64,000 bases of DNA from Flavobacteriaceae bacterium PS02293 (GCA_029960045.1 JASCOV010000006.1:124001-188000), one strand, 5' to 3'. Positions 25,987 through 35,245 are shown, counted from the first letter of the stretch. A program made the numbers and translations. Notes: generated by a model not told the origin, from the letters alone.

Positions 25987-27111
25987 ATGGAAATTTCTCA
26001 AACCAAACCACATTACGAGATTCTCGACGGACTGCGCGGTGTCGCCGCAATTACGGTTGTTTTCTTTCACGTTTTCGAAATTTTTTCAAACGGAGACCAC
26101 ACCAAACAAATCATCAATCACGGTTATTTGGCAGTCGATTTTTTCTTTATGCTTTCCGGTTTTGTGATTAGTTACGCTTATGATAACCGTTGGGACAAGA
26201 TGACTTTGAAGGATTTTTTCATCAGGCGATTGGTAAGACTTCAGCCTATGATTATTATCGGTTCTTTGATTGGCGCGGTTTTGTTTTATTTTCAACATTC
26301 GCTTAATTTGGGTTGGGGTGGAATTGCGGAAACGCCAGTTTGGAAAGTGATTTTGGTAATGGTTATTGGAATGACGGTTTTTCCGGTTGGAAAGTCACTT
26401 GATATCCGAGGTTGGGGCGAGATGCATCCTTTGAACGGACCAAGCTGGTCACTCTTTTTCGAATATATCGCCAACATAGTTTATGCTTTGGTTTTAAGAC
26501 GATTGTCTAAAATTATTTTAATTATTCTAATGATAATTGCAGGCGCTTTTACCATTCATTTGGCGTTTACAAATCCGAACGGCGATATGATTGGCGGTTG
26601 GTCGATTGATGACCCGACGCAATTGAAAATTGGTTTTACGAGATTGGCTTTTCCTTTTCTTGCTGGAATTGTTTTGGCTAAAGTTTCTAAACTGAAATTC
26701 ACTAAAAAAGCATTTTTAACTACAAGTATTCTCTTGGTTGCACTTTTAGCTTTTCCGAGATTAGGTGGAAATGAAGCGCATTGGCAAAATGCTTTGTACG
26801 AATGTTTTGCATTGATGATAATGTTTCCGTTGGTAATTTGGCTGGGAGCAGGCGGAAAAGTTATTGGCGAAAAAGCGAATCGATTCTGTAAGTTTTTAGG
26901 CGATATTTCTTACCCGATTTACATCACACATTACCCGATTGTTTATGTGTTTTATGCTTGGGTTGTGAATAACAAAATTCCGTTGGAAGATTCTTGGCTT
27001 CAAGGGATTGTGACAGTTATTGTTTCGATTGCATTTGCTTATTTCTCGATGAGGTTTTATGATATTCCTGTCCGAAAATGGTTGGCAAGTAAATTCATCA
27101 CTAAAAAATAA
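25987..27111 (+). CDS. Acyltransferase family 3 membrane protein
   Basis: Membrane O-acyltransferase (374 aa) of the Acyl_transf_3 (OatA/NodX-like) type. It starts DGLRGVAAITVVFFHVFE, the family signature with the catalytic His region, then AVDFFFMLSGFVISYAY and RRLVRLQP. About ten helices are visible. Such enzymes acetylate or acylate exopolysaccharide, peptidoglycan or other glycans; substrate unknown. It is divergent from the AraC regulator, and a VOC gene follows 6 bp later. The Met at 25987 is preferred to 25966, which would lie too close to the -7 box. Confidence 0.88.
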   Translation: MEISQTKPHYEILDGLRGVAAITVVFFHVFEIFSNGDHTKQIINHGYLAVDFFFMLSGFVISYAYDNRWDKMTLKDFFIRRLVRLQPMIIIGSLIGAVLFYFQHSLNLGWGGIAETPVWKVILVMVIGMTVFPVGKSLDIRGWGEMHPLNGPSWSLFFEYIANIVYALVLRRLSKIILIILMIIAGAFTIHLAFTNPNGDMIGGWSIDDPTQLKIGFTRLAFPFLAGIVLAKVSKLKFTKKAFLTTSILLVALLAFPRLGGNEAHWQNALYECFALMIMFPLVIWLGAGGKVIGEKANRFCKFLGDISYPIYITHYPIVYVFYAWVVNNKIPLEDSWLQGIVTVIVSIAFAYFSMRFYDIPVRKWLASKFITKK

Positions 27112-27117
27112 TTTGAA

Positions 27118-27507
27118 ATGAGAATTGAACATATTGCCTTTTGGGTAAAGGATTTGGAGAAGATGAGGTCTTTTTATGAGAATTATTTTGATGCAGTTTC
27201 CAATGAGAAATACATCAATCCGATTAAAAAATTCGAATCGTATTTTCTAAGTTTCGAAAACGGTTCACGATTGGAAATAATGTTTCGTCCAGATATTATC
27301 GAAGCCAATAATCACAATGAAGTTCAGAAATTAGGATTAATTCATCTGGCTTTTTCGACTGGAAGTAAAGAGAAAGTGGATGAATTGACTGAAAGACTTA
27401 GAAATGAAGGTTTTGAAATCATTGGAGAACCGAGAACGACTGGCGACGGTTATTACGAAAGTGTAATTCTAGACCCAGAAAATAATATCATCGAGATTAC
27501 AGAATAA
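27118..27507 (+). CDS. VOC (glyoxalase/bleomycin-resistance) family protein
   Basis: 129-aa single-domain vicinal-oxygen-chelate protein with two beta-alpha-beta3 halves. The start IEHIAFWVKDLEKMRSFYENYF and the end DGYYESVILDPENNIIEI are typical. Putative metal ligands are His4, the Glu near LEIMF, a His in GLIHLAF and the final Glu. It sits 6 bp after the acyltransferase and may share its transcript. Substrate unknown. Confidence 0.85.
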   Translation: MRIEHIAFWVKDLEKMRSFYENYFDAVSNEKYINPIKKFESYFLSFENGSRLEIMFRPDIIEANNHNEVQKLGLIHLAFSTGSKEKVDELTERLRNEGFEIIGEPRTTGDGYYESVILDPENNIIEITE

Positions 27508-27975
27508 TTATTTTATCGGAATCCAAATCTCTTCTTCAGCAGAATCGCTGTTTGGATTATAATCATCTCCGAAAATCTCAAAATGCGGTCTGTTATCCAC
27601 TTCGAATTGATTTTCAGGAATGAAATTTTGAAAAATACATCTGAAAATCTCAGGTCCGTTTTCCGCTTTTCCTTTGTAATTGAAAACCAAATATTTTCCA
27701 GTTTCTAATTCGAAGGTTTCAAAATCATGTGGAATATTATCGAAATCAGAAATTTCCGCCAAAGCATATTTTGTGAAAGTTTGATTCGGCGTAAAATTCT
27801 CAGGATAAACTTGAAGAGAAAATAATTGATTAGGAATTCTGTTTACGATTTCATTTTTTCTCATCATAAATTTCTTCCAGACAATCGGAGTTTTATCGTC
27901 CTGAAAAGAAGAGAGAATACTAAAACCAATTAATTTCTTTGGTTCTGTAATTTCGATTCGATGAGGTAAGTTCAT
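27508..27975 (-). CDS. GyrI-like / AraC effector-binding domain protein
   Basis: About 155 aa. The pattern (LPHRIEITEPKKLIGFS at the start; FETFELETGKYLVFNYKG; then IPENQFEVDNRPHFEIFGDDY and an EEEIWIPIK end) matches stand-alone GyrI-like/SOUL-type effector-binding domains. No DNA-binding domain is fused. The start at 27975 is chosen because it forms a TAATG overlap with the stop of the upstream GNAT gene, suggesting coupled translation. Confidence 0.8.
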   Translation of the reverse strand: MNLPHRIEITEPKKLIGFSILSSFQDDKTPIVWKKFMMRKNEIVNRIPNQLFSLQVYPENFTPNQTFTKYALAEISDFDNIPHDFETFELETGKYLVFNYKGKAENGPEIFRCIFQNFIPENQFEVDNRPHFEIFGDDYNPNSDSAEEEIWIPIK

Positions 27976-28490
27976 TATTCTAAATTCCATTCATAAAGAT
28001 TCAAATCCGCATCATCATTGGGAATTCTTACAACTTCTTTGAATTTTAATCCCAGTTTTTCAATTAATTTGATTGATGAAAAATTCTCAGGCAAAGTAAT
28101 CGCACTCACTTTTGTAATACCAAAATCATTGATTCCGACATCCATTATTTTCTTTGCAGATTCGTAAGCATAACCTTTCCCCTCGTATTCTTCCAAAAAA
28201 GCAAAACCAATGTCCACGCCATCGATTCCTTCACGGTCATACAAGCCAACAGTTCCTATTTTTTCATTATTAGATTTCAGAATCACAATGGCGTTTCCAA
28301 AACCTAACCTTTCTATTTGCGGAAGATTCTTTTCACGAACATATTTCTGAACGCCTTCCAGATTATGAACATTTCTGTCGCCAATATTCTTCAGCCATTT
28401 TTCTGTGTTGAGCAATTGCATTAGAAATTCAGAGTCATCGATATCGACGAGTTTGATGATGAGGCGTTCTGTTTCGTAAGTTTTTGACAT
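27975..28490 (-). CDS. GNAT family N-acetyltransferase
   Basis: 171-aa acetyltransferase of the RimJ/RimL-like GNAT type. The start TYETERLIIKLVDIDDSEF is typical. The acetyl-CoA loop lies in FAFLEEYEGKGYAYESAKK. ALTLPENFSSIKLIEKLGL-type sequence precedes the end. It is paralogous to the next gene upstream (28506-29009), with the same layout and many identical residues, so this is a tandem duplication. The substrate amine (protein N-terminus or small molecule) is unknown. Confidence 0.87.
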   Translation of the reverse strand: MSKTYETERLIIKLVDIDDSEFLMQLLNTEKWLKNIGDRNVHNLEGVQKYVREKNLPQIERLGFGNAIVILKSNNEKIGTVGLYDREGIDGVDIGFAFLEEYEGKGYAYESAKKIMDVGINDFGITKVSAITLPENFSSIKLIEKLGLKFKEVVRIPNDDADLNLYEWNLE

Positions 28491-28505
28491 CAGTTTTTTT
28501 ATAAA

Positions 28506-29009
28506 TTAATTTTCATAATATCTTAATTCCTCATTATCATCAGGAAAAATCACATATTTTTTGAATTCAAGTCCAAGTCTTTCAATCAGTTTTTGAGAAG
28601 ATAGATTTTCGTCAGAAGTCATCGCCGAAAGTTTTTCTATTCCGAATTCCGCTTTCACAATTTCCATCAGATTGACAGCGGATTCGTAAGCGTAACCCTT
28701 ACCTTCAAAATCTGGAAAAAAAGAAAAACCGATATCAGGAACATCGATTCCTTCTCGTACAAATATACCAACCGCTCCAATTTTTTTATTAAGTTCTTTA
28801 TGAATCACAACATAATTCCCAAATCCCAATTTTTCGATTTGAGGCAGAAATCTACTGGAAATATAATTTTCCGCATCTTCTTTGGTGCGAAGATTTCGGT
28901 CGCCAATATGTTTTATGAAAGAAGGCAAATTATACAATTCTAAGAAGAAATCCGCATCTTCTAAATCTGCTAGTTTCATTATTAATCTTTCGGTTTCGAA
29001 GGTTTTCAT
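28506..29009 (-). CDS. GNAT family N-acetyltransferase (tandem paralogue)
   Basis: 167 aa, RimJ/RimL-like. It starts TFETERLIMKLADLEDADF, has the acetyl-CoA loop in FSFFPDFEGKGYAYESAVN, then SSQKLIERLGLEFKKY. It lies 15 bp upstream of its paralogue and heads a likely three-gene minus-strand set GNAT-GNAT-GyrI-like. Confidence 0.87.
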   Translation of the reverse strand: MKTFETERLIMKLADLEDADFFLELYNLPSFIKHIGDRNLRTKEDAENYISSRFLPQIEKLGFGNYVVIHKELNKKIGAVGIFVREGIDVPDIGFSFFPDFEGKGYAYESAVNLMEIVKAEFGIEKLSAMTSDENLSSQKLIERLGLEFKKYVIFPDDNEELRYYEN

Positions 29010-29061
29010 ATCGGTTTTAATTTATATTGAAAAAAATCTTAAGATTTTTGAGTTTTTGTTT

Positions 29062-29085
29062 GTCTTCGAGAGCCTCAGACTGACA
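29062..29085 (+). repeat. 24-bp dispersed mini-palindrome, intergenic copy A
   Basis: GTCTTCGAGAGCCTCAGACT plus GACA, identical over 24 bases to 47773-47796. It is a GTCT/AGAC stem around TCGAGAGCCTC, related to the TCGACTCCGCTC family in hemD and the TonB-like gene. It lies between the antiporter 3' end and the GNAT gene start. Confidence 0.65.
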
Positions 29086-29144
29086 GTGCCCATTCTGCAG
29101 TTTTTGTTGCAGTCCTAAAATTTCATCCGATAAAAATATAAATT

Positions 29145-30215
29145 TTATGGAACAATTACAGTGAAAATGTAAGCCAGAAGATTCACTAATAGGACAACGC
29201 CATAAAGAATATTCGTCTTTCCTCGACTCAAAGAAAGCATCACGGTGTAAAGTGACAAAGCCAACAAAACCATCGATTTGATGTCAAGTCCGAGAACCAA
29301 AGGCATCTCGTAAATAATAGAAACTACAGCAACACAAGGAATAGTAAGTCCGATACTTGCAATTGCGGAACCTAAAGCTAAGTTAAGACTTGTTTGAAAC
29401 TGATTTCTTCTTGCGGCCTTTATCGCTGCCATTCCTTCCGGTAAAAGAACGACTGCTGCGATGATAACACCAACCAAAGCTTGTGGAGCGCCAAGGTTAT
29501 GAACGACGCTTTCAATTGTTGGAGATAGTGCTTTTGCCATCACTACAACTACACCAAGGCAAATAATCAGAAATACCAGACTCATAATGCTTGTGAAGTT
29601 ATTTGGCGGGTCGGCGTGAGGCTCATCATCATTTTCCGGTAAAAAATAGTTTCTATGTCTTACGGTTTGAACCATCAAAAATGTGCTGTAAATCACTAAT
29701 GATGCAACAGAAAAGAAAATTAATTGTGCTTTGCTGAATGTTGCAGAAAGCTCGCTGGTAGTATAATTTGGTAAGATTAATGTCATTACAACAATCGCTA
29801 CCAAACTTATCAATGCCATATTTCCGGAAGTTCTGGCGAAAAATTGTTCTTTGAATTTAAGTCCGCCAACTAAGAGACAAGCGCCGAGAATTCCGTTCAG
29901 AATCAACATTACTGCTGCGAAAACCGTGTCTCTTGCTAATGTACTGGTTTCTTTTCCTCCGGCTACCATTAATGAAACAATTAATCCAACTTCCAAAACA
30001 GTAATTGCGATTGCTAATATGATTGTTCCGAAAGGTTCACCCACTTTATGCGCCACAACTTCGGCGTGATGTACGGCTGCTAAAACGGAACTTATCAAAA
30101 GCAAACTTCCCAAAGTTGCCAGCCAGGCATTGTCATCAACTACACCAAATAAATAGTAAGCGAGGGTTAATAATGGGAAAATATAAGACCAGTGAAGTAA
30201 AGTTTTTAAACTCAT
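29145..30215 (-). CDS. Calcium/proton antiporter, CaCA superfamily (ChaA-like)
   Basis: Inner-membrane cation antiporter (356 aa) with about eleven helices. The first alpha repeat shows VGEPFGTIILAIAITVLEVG with its acidic Glu. The second shows VLLPEGMAAIKAARRNQ and NLALGSAIASIGLTIP, the usual CAX/ChaA signature. It exports Ca2+ (or Na+/K+) against H+. An insert rich in acidic and His residues (NDDEPHADPP, near residue 200) may be cytosolic. It follows the S46 peptidase gene after a terminator. Confidence 0.88.
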   Translation of the reverse strand: MSLKTLLHWSYIFPLLTLAYYLFGVVDDNAWLATLGSLLLISSVLAAVHHAEVVAHKVGEPFGTIILAIAITVLEVGLIVSLMVAGGKETSTLARDTVFAAVMLILNGILGACLLVGGLKFKEQFFARTSGNMALISLVAIVVMTLILPNYTTSELSATFSKAQLIFFSVASLVIYSTFLMVQTVRHRNYFLPENDDEPHADPPNNFTSIMSLVFLIICLGVVVVMAKALSPTIESVVHNLGAPQALVGVIIAAVVLLPEGMAAIKAARRNQFQTSLNLALGSAIASIGLTIPCVAVVSIIYEMPLVLGLDIKSMVLLALSLYTVMLSLSRGKTNILYGVVLLVNLLAYIFTVIVP

Positions 30216-30276
30216 AAAAAATGATTTCTCTAATTTACAAAAAATTATTTTAGCAGTGTTTCTGAATTTTACCCAA

Positions 30277-30303
30277 CAAAAAAGCCACCAAAACTGGTGG
30301 CTT
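30277..30303 (-). terminator. Terminator after the S46 peptidase gene
   Basis: Nine-base arms AAGCCACCA / TGGTGGCTT around a 4-nt loop, with a T run on the minus strand. It separates the peptidase gene from the antiporter gene downstream. Confidence 0.8.
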
Positions 30304-30323
30304 ATATGATATTTGATAAGAAA

Positions 30324-32456
30324 TTATTTTACCAAAGTCAATTCGCTGATAAGTCTAGTCGCTCCAGCATATTTGTCGATTACCCAAAGTACATAACGAA
30401 CGTCAACGTTGATAGTTCTCTGTAAATTCGGTTCGAAAACGATGTCGCCACTCAAAGCTTCGCTGTTTCCGTCGAAGGCAAGACCTAGCAAGTTTCCGTT
30501 TCCATCGATGATTGGAGAACCTGAGTTTCCACCAGTGATATCGTTATTAGACAAGAAATTGATTGGCATAAATCCTTCTTTGTCTGCATATTGACCGTAG
30601 TCTTTTTTCTTCGCAAGGTCAAGAACTTTTTTCGGAAGGTCAAATTCTTCGTCGCCTTTTTTGTATTTGGCAACCATTCCGTTGATATCAGTATAATAGT
30701 TTTCTTTGATGCCTTTGTAGTTTCTGTCGTCTCTTACAGGAAGCGTTTGTACAGTTCCGTAAGTTAATCTCATTGTAGAGTTAGCATCCGGATAGAATAC
30801 TTTTTCCGGCTGTGCTTTTCTAAGTCCGTCCAAGAAAAGTCTGCTGTTTTTAGCAAAATTCTCATCTACTTTAGCATATTTTTCAGCACCTAATTTTTGG
30901 TCTTCTACAACACCGTTTACAAATTGTCTCAATTTATCAGCATCGATTTTTAGTCTGTCTGGATTCTCGATGAAAGCCAACGCTGATTTTTTATTAGCAA
31001 AAATAGAAGCATAAGCCAAGTTCGAAAGATTTGCTACATCAGCTTCCAGAATAGTTGTTGAAGCAAATTCCTTAGCCACTTTTGATTTATAAAGAGAAGT
31101 TAAAGCAACTAACATTTCTCCTTCTACATTATCGTGGAAACCATCGTAAGCTTTTTCAACTGCTTCAAGAACTTTTGGTTTCATTGCCGTTTTTCCAGCT
31201 TCGTCTTGGTCTGCGTAAGTTTTGAATAGGCTTCCTAACTGGAAAGCTGTTGCAATATAATGCGCATTTCTTTGTAAAATTCCACCATAATTACGTTCTA
31301 CATTTCTACCAGAAATCTGTTTGTAATAAGTTTGAATTTCCGGCAAAACATTGTAATAAGTTTGCTCGTTCGGAGACTGAGCTGCCCATTGGTTGTATGT
31401 TTGCTCAGTTTTTTGTTTTTCAGAAACTGTTCCGTTTTTCTTCACAGCGTCAATCGTTCCCTGTCTGTTTTTCCAGTAATTGGCAACACTTGCGTACTGA
31501 GAAGCATAATCCAACTGAGTCGCTTTGTCCTTGTCCATATATTTTTTCATCACGTCCATCGCCACTTTGGAAGCTTCAACCCAAGCCGGATAATCTTTGT
31601 CTACCATTTGCTCGATTCCGTAAGAAGTTAAATAACGGTTGGTTCTTCCTGGATAACCAAGAATCATTGTGAAATCTCCAGGCTTGTAACCTTTAAGAGA
31701 AACGGGTAAATGATGTTTTGGCTTCAATGGAACGTTGGTTTCAGAATATTCTGCCGGATTTCCATTAGCATCGCCGTAAGCACGGAAAACTGTGAAATCT
31801 GCAGTGTGTCTTGGCCATTCCCAGTTGTCTGTATCGCCACCAAATTTACCTAAAGATGAAGGTGGTGCACCAACCAATCTGATGTCTTTATAGTCTTGAT
31901 AAACAAAATAATAGAACTCATTTCCGTTGAAGAAATCTCTTACTACAACAGTATATTTCCCGTTCTCAGAGTTTTCTGTTTGAATAGCTTTGTATTCTGC
32001 ATCGATAACAGCTTTTCTGTCAGCAGCAGACATATTGTTATTCAGTTTTGCATTGATTCTTGCAGAAACGTCATCCATTCTTACAAGGAATCTTACGTAA
32101 AGACCTTTTGCGTTGAATTCTTCATTCGGTTTCATTGCCCAGAATCCGTTTTTCAGATAATCTTTTTCAGGCGTAGAAGCTGCCGCAACAGCATCATAAC
32201 CACAATGGTGATTCGTAAAAATCAAACCTTGGCTGGAAACCATTTCGCCTGTACAGAAACCACCAAAACTTACGATGGCATCTTTCAAACTGGAGTTGTT
32301 CACAGAATAGATTTCTTCCGGTGTCAAGTGCAGACCTTCTTTCTGCATATCAACTCCGTTCAGTCTTTTTACAAGCATCAGAAGCCACATTCCTTCATCT
32401 GCTCTCATTTGCGCAAAACTCAATAAAAAAGTCAGCGCCAAAAATATTTTTTTCAT
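30324..32456 (-). CDS. S46 family dipeptidyl-peptidase (DPP7/DPP11 type)
   Basis: Periplasmic serine exopeptidase (710 aa, family length) that removes dipeptides from the N-terminus of oligopeptides for nutrition. It has a signal peptide (about 1-19). NHHCGYDAVA holds the catalytic His, GGDTDNWEWPRHTADF the region of the Asp, and GGNSGSPIID the nucleophile Ser. Eighteen residues after that Ser is a Gly (GLAFDGNSEA). As I recall, DPP7 has Gly and DPP11 has Arg at this position, so a preference for hydrophobic P1 residues is inferred. It has its own terminator downstream. Confidence 0.92.
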   Translation of the reverse strand: MKKIFLALTFLLSFAQMRADEGMWLLMLVKRLNGVDMQKEGLHLTPEEIYSVNNSSLKDAIVSFGGFCTGEMVSSQGLIFTNHHCGYDAVAAASTPEKDYLKNGFWAMKPNEEFNAKGLYVRFLVRMDDVSARINAKLNNNMSAADRKAVIDAEYKAIQTENSENGKYTVVVRDFFNGNEFYYFVYQDYKDIRLVGAPPSSLGKFGGDTDNWEWPRHTADFTVFRAYGDANGNPAEYSETNVPLKPKHHLPVSLKGYKPGDFTMILGYPGRTNRYLTSYGIEQMVDKDYPAWVEASKVAMDVMKKYMDKDKATQLDYASQYASVANYWKNRQGTIDAVKKNGTVSEKQKTEQTYNQWAAQSPNEQTYYNVLPEIQTYYKQISGRNVERNYGGILQRNAHYIATAFQLGSLFKTYADQDEAGKTAMKPKVLEAVEKAYDGFHDNVEGEMLVALTSLYKSKVAKEFASTTILEADVANLSNLAYASIFANKKSALAFIENPDRLKIDADKLRQFVNGVVEDQKLGAEKYAKVDENFAKNSRLFLDGLRKAQPEKVFYPDANSTMRLTYGTVQTLPVRDDRNYKGIKENYYTDINGMVAKYKKGDEEFDLPKKVLDLAKKKDYGQYADKEGFMPINFLSNNDITGGNSGSPIIDGNGNLLGLAFDGNSEALSGDIVFEPNLQRTINVDVRYVLWVIDKYAGATRLISELTLVK

Positions 32457-32546
32457 AATAGAAATTTATTTTAATGGGGCTAATTTACTCATTATTTTAA
32501 ATCTAATGGTATGAATTTGGATAAGAGATTATGCAAAGTTCAAAGT

Positions 32547-32987
32547 ATGAAATTTCTACAGTCAATCGGTATTTTATCATTAATATTACTACTTGGAATT
32601 TCTTGTAAATCATCAAATCAATCAATCTCAGGAATGCAAAATCTTCACAAAAAATGGATGCTTGTTGAATATAAGGATTTCACAAAACCAGAATTGGTAA
32701 AGTTGGAAGCTAACATTGATTTGACAAAAAATGCAGAATCGCCGCATCGTTACACTGCAAAAATGGGTTGCAACGGAATGTTTTTTACGGCAGAATTTAA
32801 TAAAGGAAAAGCTAAATTCTCAGGCGTTGGTTCCACAATGATGTATTGTGACGGCAGAATGAAGTTGGAAGAATTATTTGGAAAAGATTTGCCGAATATG
32901 AATCAGTACAAAATCGAAGGACATTTCTTAACTTTATCAAATTCAAACGGTGACAAAATGAAATTTGTTGAGCAAGATTGGGATTAA
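32547..32987 (+). CDS. META domain lipoprotein (HslJ-like)
   Basis: Lipoprotein of about 146 aa with lipobox LLGISC (from the ATG at 32547). The body is a META/HslJ-type domain: WMLVEYKDF at the start, MGCNGMFFTAEF with the typical GCN turn, and STMMYCDGRMKLEE with the second Cys. HslJ relatives are heat-induced or novobiocin-related outer-membrane proteins; the function here is unproved. The longer frame from 32511 would block the signal peptide. Confidence 0.8.
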   Translation: MKFLQSIGILSLILLLGISCKSSNQSISGMQNLHKKWMLVEYKDFTKPELVKLEANIDLTKNAESPHRYTAKMGCNGMFFTAEFNKGKAKFSGVGSTMMYCDGRMKLEELFGKDLPNMNQYKIEGHFLTLSNSNGDKMKFVEQDWD

Positions 32988-33062
32988 GAGAAGACACAAG
33001 AAAAAAGTTAAAAGATTCAAGAATATAACATCAATAAATCAATTTAATAAAATCAAAAAATT

Positions 33063-33476
33063 ATGAAAAGAAGTGCAAAAGCAGTCTGGAAAGGCACAGT
33101 AAAAGATGGGAGTGGCGTTTTAACAACTCAAAGTACAACGCTTAATGATACTCAGTATTCCTTCAAAAGCAGATTTGAAGACGGTGTTGGAACCAATCCG
33201 GAAGAATTGTTGGCAGCAGCTCACGCAGGTTGTTTTACAATGAAAACTTCAGCGTTGCTGACAGAAGCTGGTTACAATCCTGAAACTTTGGAAACAGATT
33301 GTAAAATCAGTTTGGTTGATGGGAAAATTACTTTGTCAGAATTGACTTTGAATGCTAAAATTCCAGGAATTTCAGAAGATGATTTCCAGAAAATTGCAAA
33401 AGATGCGAAAGAAAATTGCCCTGTAAGTCAGGCTTTCAGTTTTGAGAAAACTTTGACAGCGACTTTAGTTAGCTAA
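33063..33476 (+). CDS. OsmC family peroxiredoxin
   Basis: Organic-hydroperoxide-reducing OsmC protein (137 aa). Both redox cysteines are present: LLAAAHAGCFTMKTS (peroxidatic, near residue 58) and ENCPVSQAF (second Cys, near residue 121). The N-terminal KRSAKAVWKGTVKDGSG with Arg/Glu features is as in E. coli OsmC. Its gene is convergent with the TPR regulator gene, 4 bp away. Confidence 0.9.
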   Translation: MKRSAKAVWKGTVKDGSGVLTTQSTTLNDTQYSFKSRFEDGVGTNPEELLAAAHAGCFTMKTSALLTEAGYNPETLETDCKISLVDGKITLSELTLNAKIPGISEDDFQKIAKDAKENCPVSQAFSFEKTLTATLVS

Positions 33477-33480
33477 GCGA

Positions 33481-35040
33481 TTAATATTTAATCAAAAAAT
33501 TATTGAGGCTTTCCGAATTGGATAGCCTTAATTTTTTTCTAAGTCTTGACCTCGCAACAACAATACTGTGTGGACTTTGGTGCGTGATGTCGGAAATTTC
33601 TTTCGAGGATAAATTAAGTTTTAGAAACGCGCAGAGTCTCAATTCATTCTTCGTCAGGTCAGGAAATTCATTCAGAAGTTTCTTGTAGAATTGGTCTTCG
33701 GTTTCCATAAAAATCTTGTAGAATTCATCTTTTCCGAAGCCTTTTGAACTTTTTTTGAGTTCAGAAATAATATGAAATATCTTGTTGTCAGACATTTCTG
33801 TCCCCGAATTCAGTTCGCTTAATTCCTTTTGTGTGGATTGAATGATTTCGGAAGTTTGCAGCATTTGAATCGCGCTGTTCGTCAGTTCCTTGTTCTTTTC
33901 CTCTAATTTCTTTTCTAACAATTCATTTTCCGCAGCTCGTTTTGCCGTTTTGCTTTTTTGTAATTTGAACATCAGAAAGATAATAACAGAGCAAAATAGT
34001 AGCAACACAATTCCAAAAATAAAGAACCGTTCTCTTTTCGTTTGAGAAGCCAAAAGTTCATTCTGAGTCATTTTTTCATTGAACTCAATTTCCAATCGGT
34101 TCACTTTTTTATCATTTTCCTGATTAATAGAAGCTTCGGATAATGACTTTGCAGTGTGAAGATATTGCAACGCATTTTTGTAATCTTTTTCCTTTTCAAA
34201 AAGCTTTACCAGACTTTCTGAAGAAAGAAGTTTGATGTCGGAAAAACTACTCTTGTCAGCGATGCTGTAAGCATTTTTCAAATAATATAAAGCAGAATCC
34301 CGAACGTTTAAATTCTCAAGGTTTATTTTCCCAAGGATATTATAAAGACTTGCGATATCATAAGGAGATTTTATTTTTTTCGCTAAAGTTATCCCTTGTC
34401 TTAAGTTTTCTACAGCGGTTTCGGTTTCCTTCAATTTTAAACTGACGTTGGCAATATTTTCATAAGCCATAATAATATTAAGCGTGTCTTTTGCAACCGT
34501 ATTCCGATTTTTAAATTCTTTCAACATTTCCAATGCTCGGGCATAATTTCCCTGTTCTTTTTCCAGAACTGCGAGATTGTTGTAAATAATAGAACCTTCT
34601 ACAGATTTCTCATCAGGTTTAATACTTTCAAATTTTTTAAGAGATTGTTCCCAAAAGTGACGGGCTTTTTTATAATTACCCATAAAATAATAGCAACCAC
34701 CAATATTATTAAGGATAGAATAAGAATCTCGTGCGTCTATTTTATTATTGATTTCGAGACCTTTGTAATAATAATTAAGTGCTTGATAGTAAGATTCTTG
34801 GTCTTTGTAAATATTGCCTGCAGTTACATAAAGACTGATTTTTGTACTGTCAGCCAATTTGTTTTCCAGCTTAAGAGCTTCTTGTAAATAACTCATTGCC
34901 TTTGTTCTATTGGTCTGCATATAATCTACAGTCTGCTTTAGAAGAGTAGAGGCGTACTTGTCCGGTTCTTTGGAAAAACTGGTTTGACCGGAAATAAATA
35001 CCAGATTAAAAGCAAAAAATAGACAATAAGTCCAACGCAT
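33481..35040 (-). CDS. Membrane-anchored TPR protein with C-terminal LuxR-like HTH
   Basis: 519 aa. A signal peptide (1-19) is followed by tetratricopeptide repeats (about residues 30-300; e.g. YQALNYYYKGLEINNK, ALEMLKEFKNR). Then come one membrane helix (about 330-352), a coiled coil (about 365-400) and a C-terminal helix-turn-helix. The last part reads LTKNELRLCAFLKLNLSSKEIS then HSIVVARSRLRKKL, as in LuxR/GerE-like domains of Bacteroidota. The sensor repeats would be periplasmic and the DNA-binding end cytosolic. Signal and targets are unknown. Confidence 0.83.
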   Translation of the reverse strand: MRWTYCLFFAFNLVFISGQTSFSKEPDKYASTLLKQTVDYMQTNRTKAMSYLQEALKLENKLADSTKISLYVTAGNIYKDQESYYQALNYYYKGLEINNKIDARDSYSILNNIGGCYYFMGNYKKARHFWEQSLKKFESIKPDEKSVEGSIIYNNLAVLEKEQGNYARALEMLKEFKNRNTVAKDTLNIIMAYENIANVSLKLKETETAVENLRQGITLAKKIKSPYDIASLYNILGKINLENLNVRDSALYYLKNAYSIADKSSFSDIKLLSSESLVKLFEKEKDYKNALQYLHTAKSLSEASINQENDKKVNRLEIEFNEKMTQNELLASQTKRERFFIFGIVLLLFCSVIIFLMFKLQKSKTAKRAAENELLEKKLEEKNKELTNSAIQMLQTSEIIQSTQKELSELNSGTEMSDNKIFHIISELKKSSKGFGKDEFYKIFMETEDQFYKKLLNEFPDLTKNELRLCAFLKLNLSSKEISDITHQSPHSIVVARSRLRKKLRLSNSESLNNFLIKY

Positions 35041-35245
35041 TTTCAGAAATATGACTCGAAGATAGGAAGAATTAATTTCAAAATCAATTACTTTTTTAAT
35101 TAATTGATTTTCAAAGCATTATCCAAAATGTATATATAATGTTACCTCATAGTTTCTGATAGTAGTTATATTGTTATCTCAACAAATATTTAAATTCTTT
35201 GATGATATTCTAATATTGTCTCAATAATTATAAAATATTTACAAA

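Noticed and set aside
31250..32426. Open frames antisense to the S46 peptidase gene
   Set aside because: Shadows of a well-supported gene; no start context or domain.
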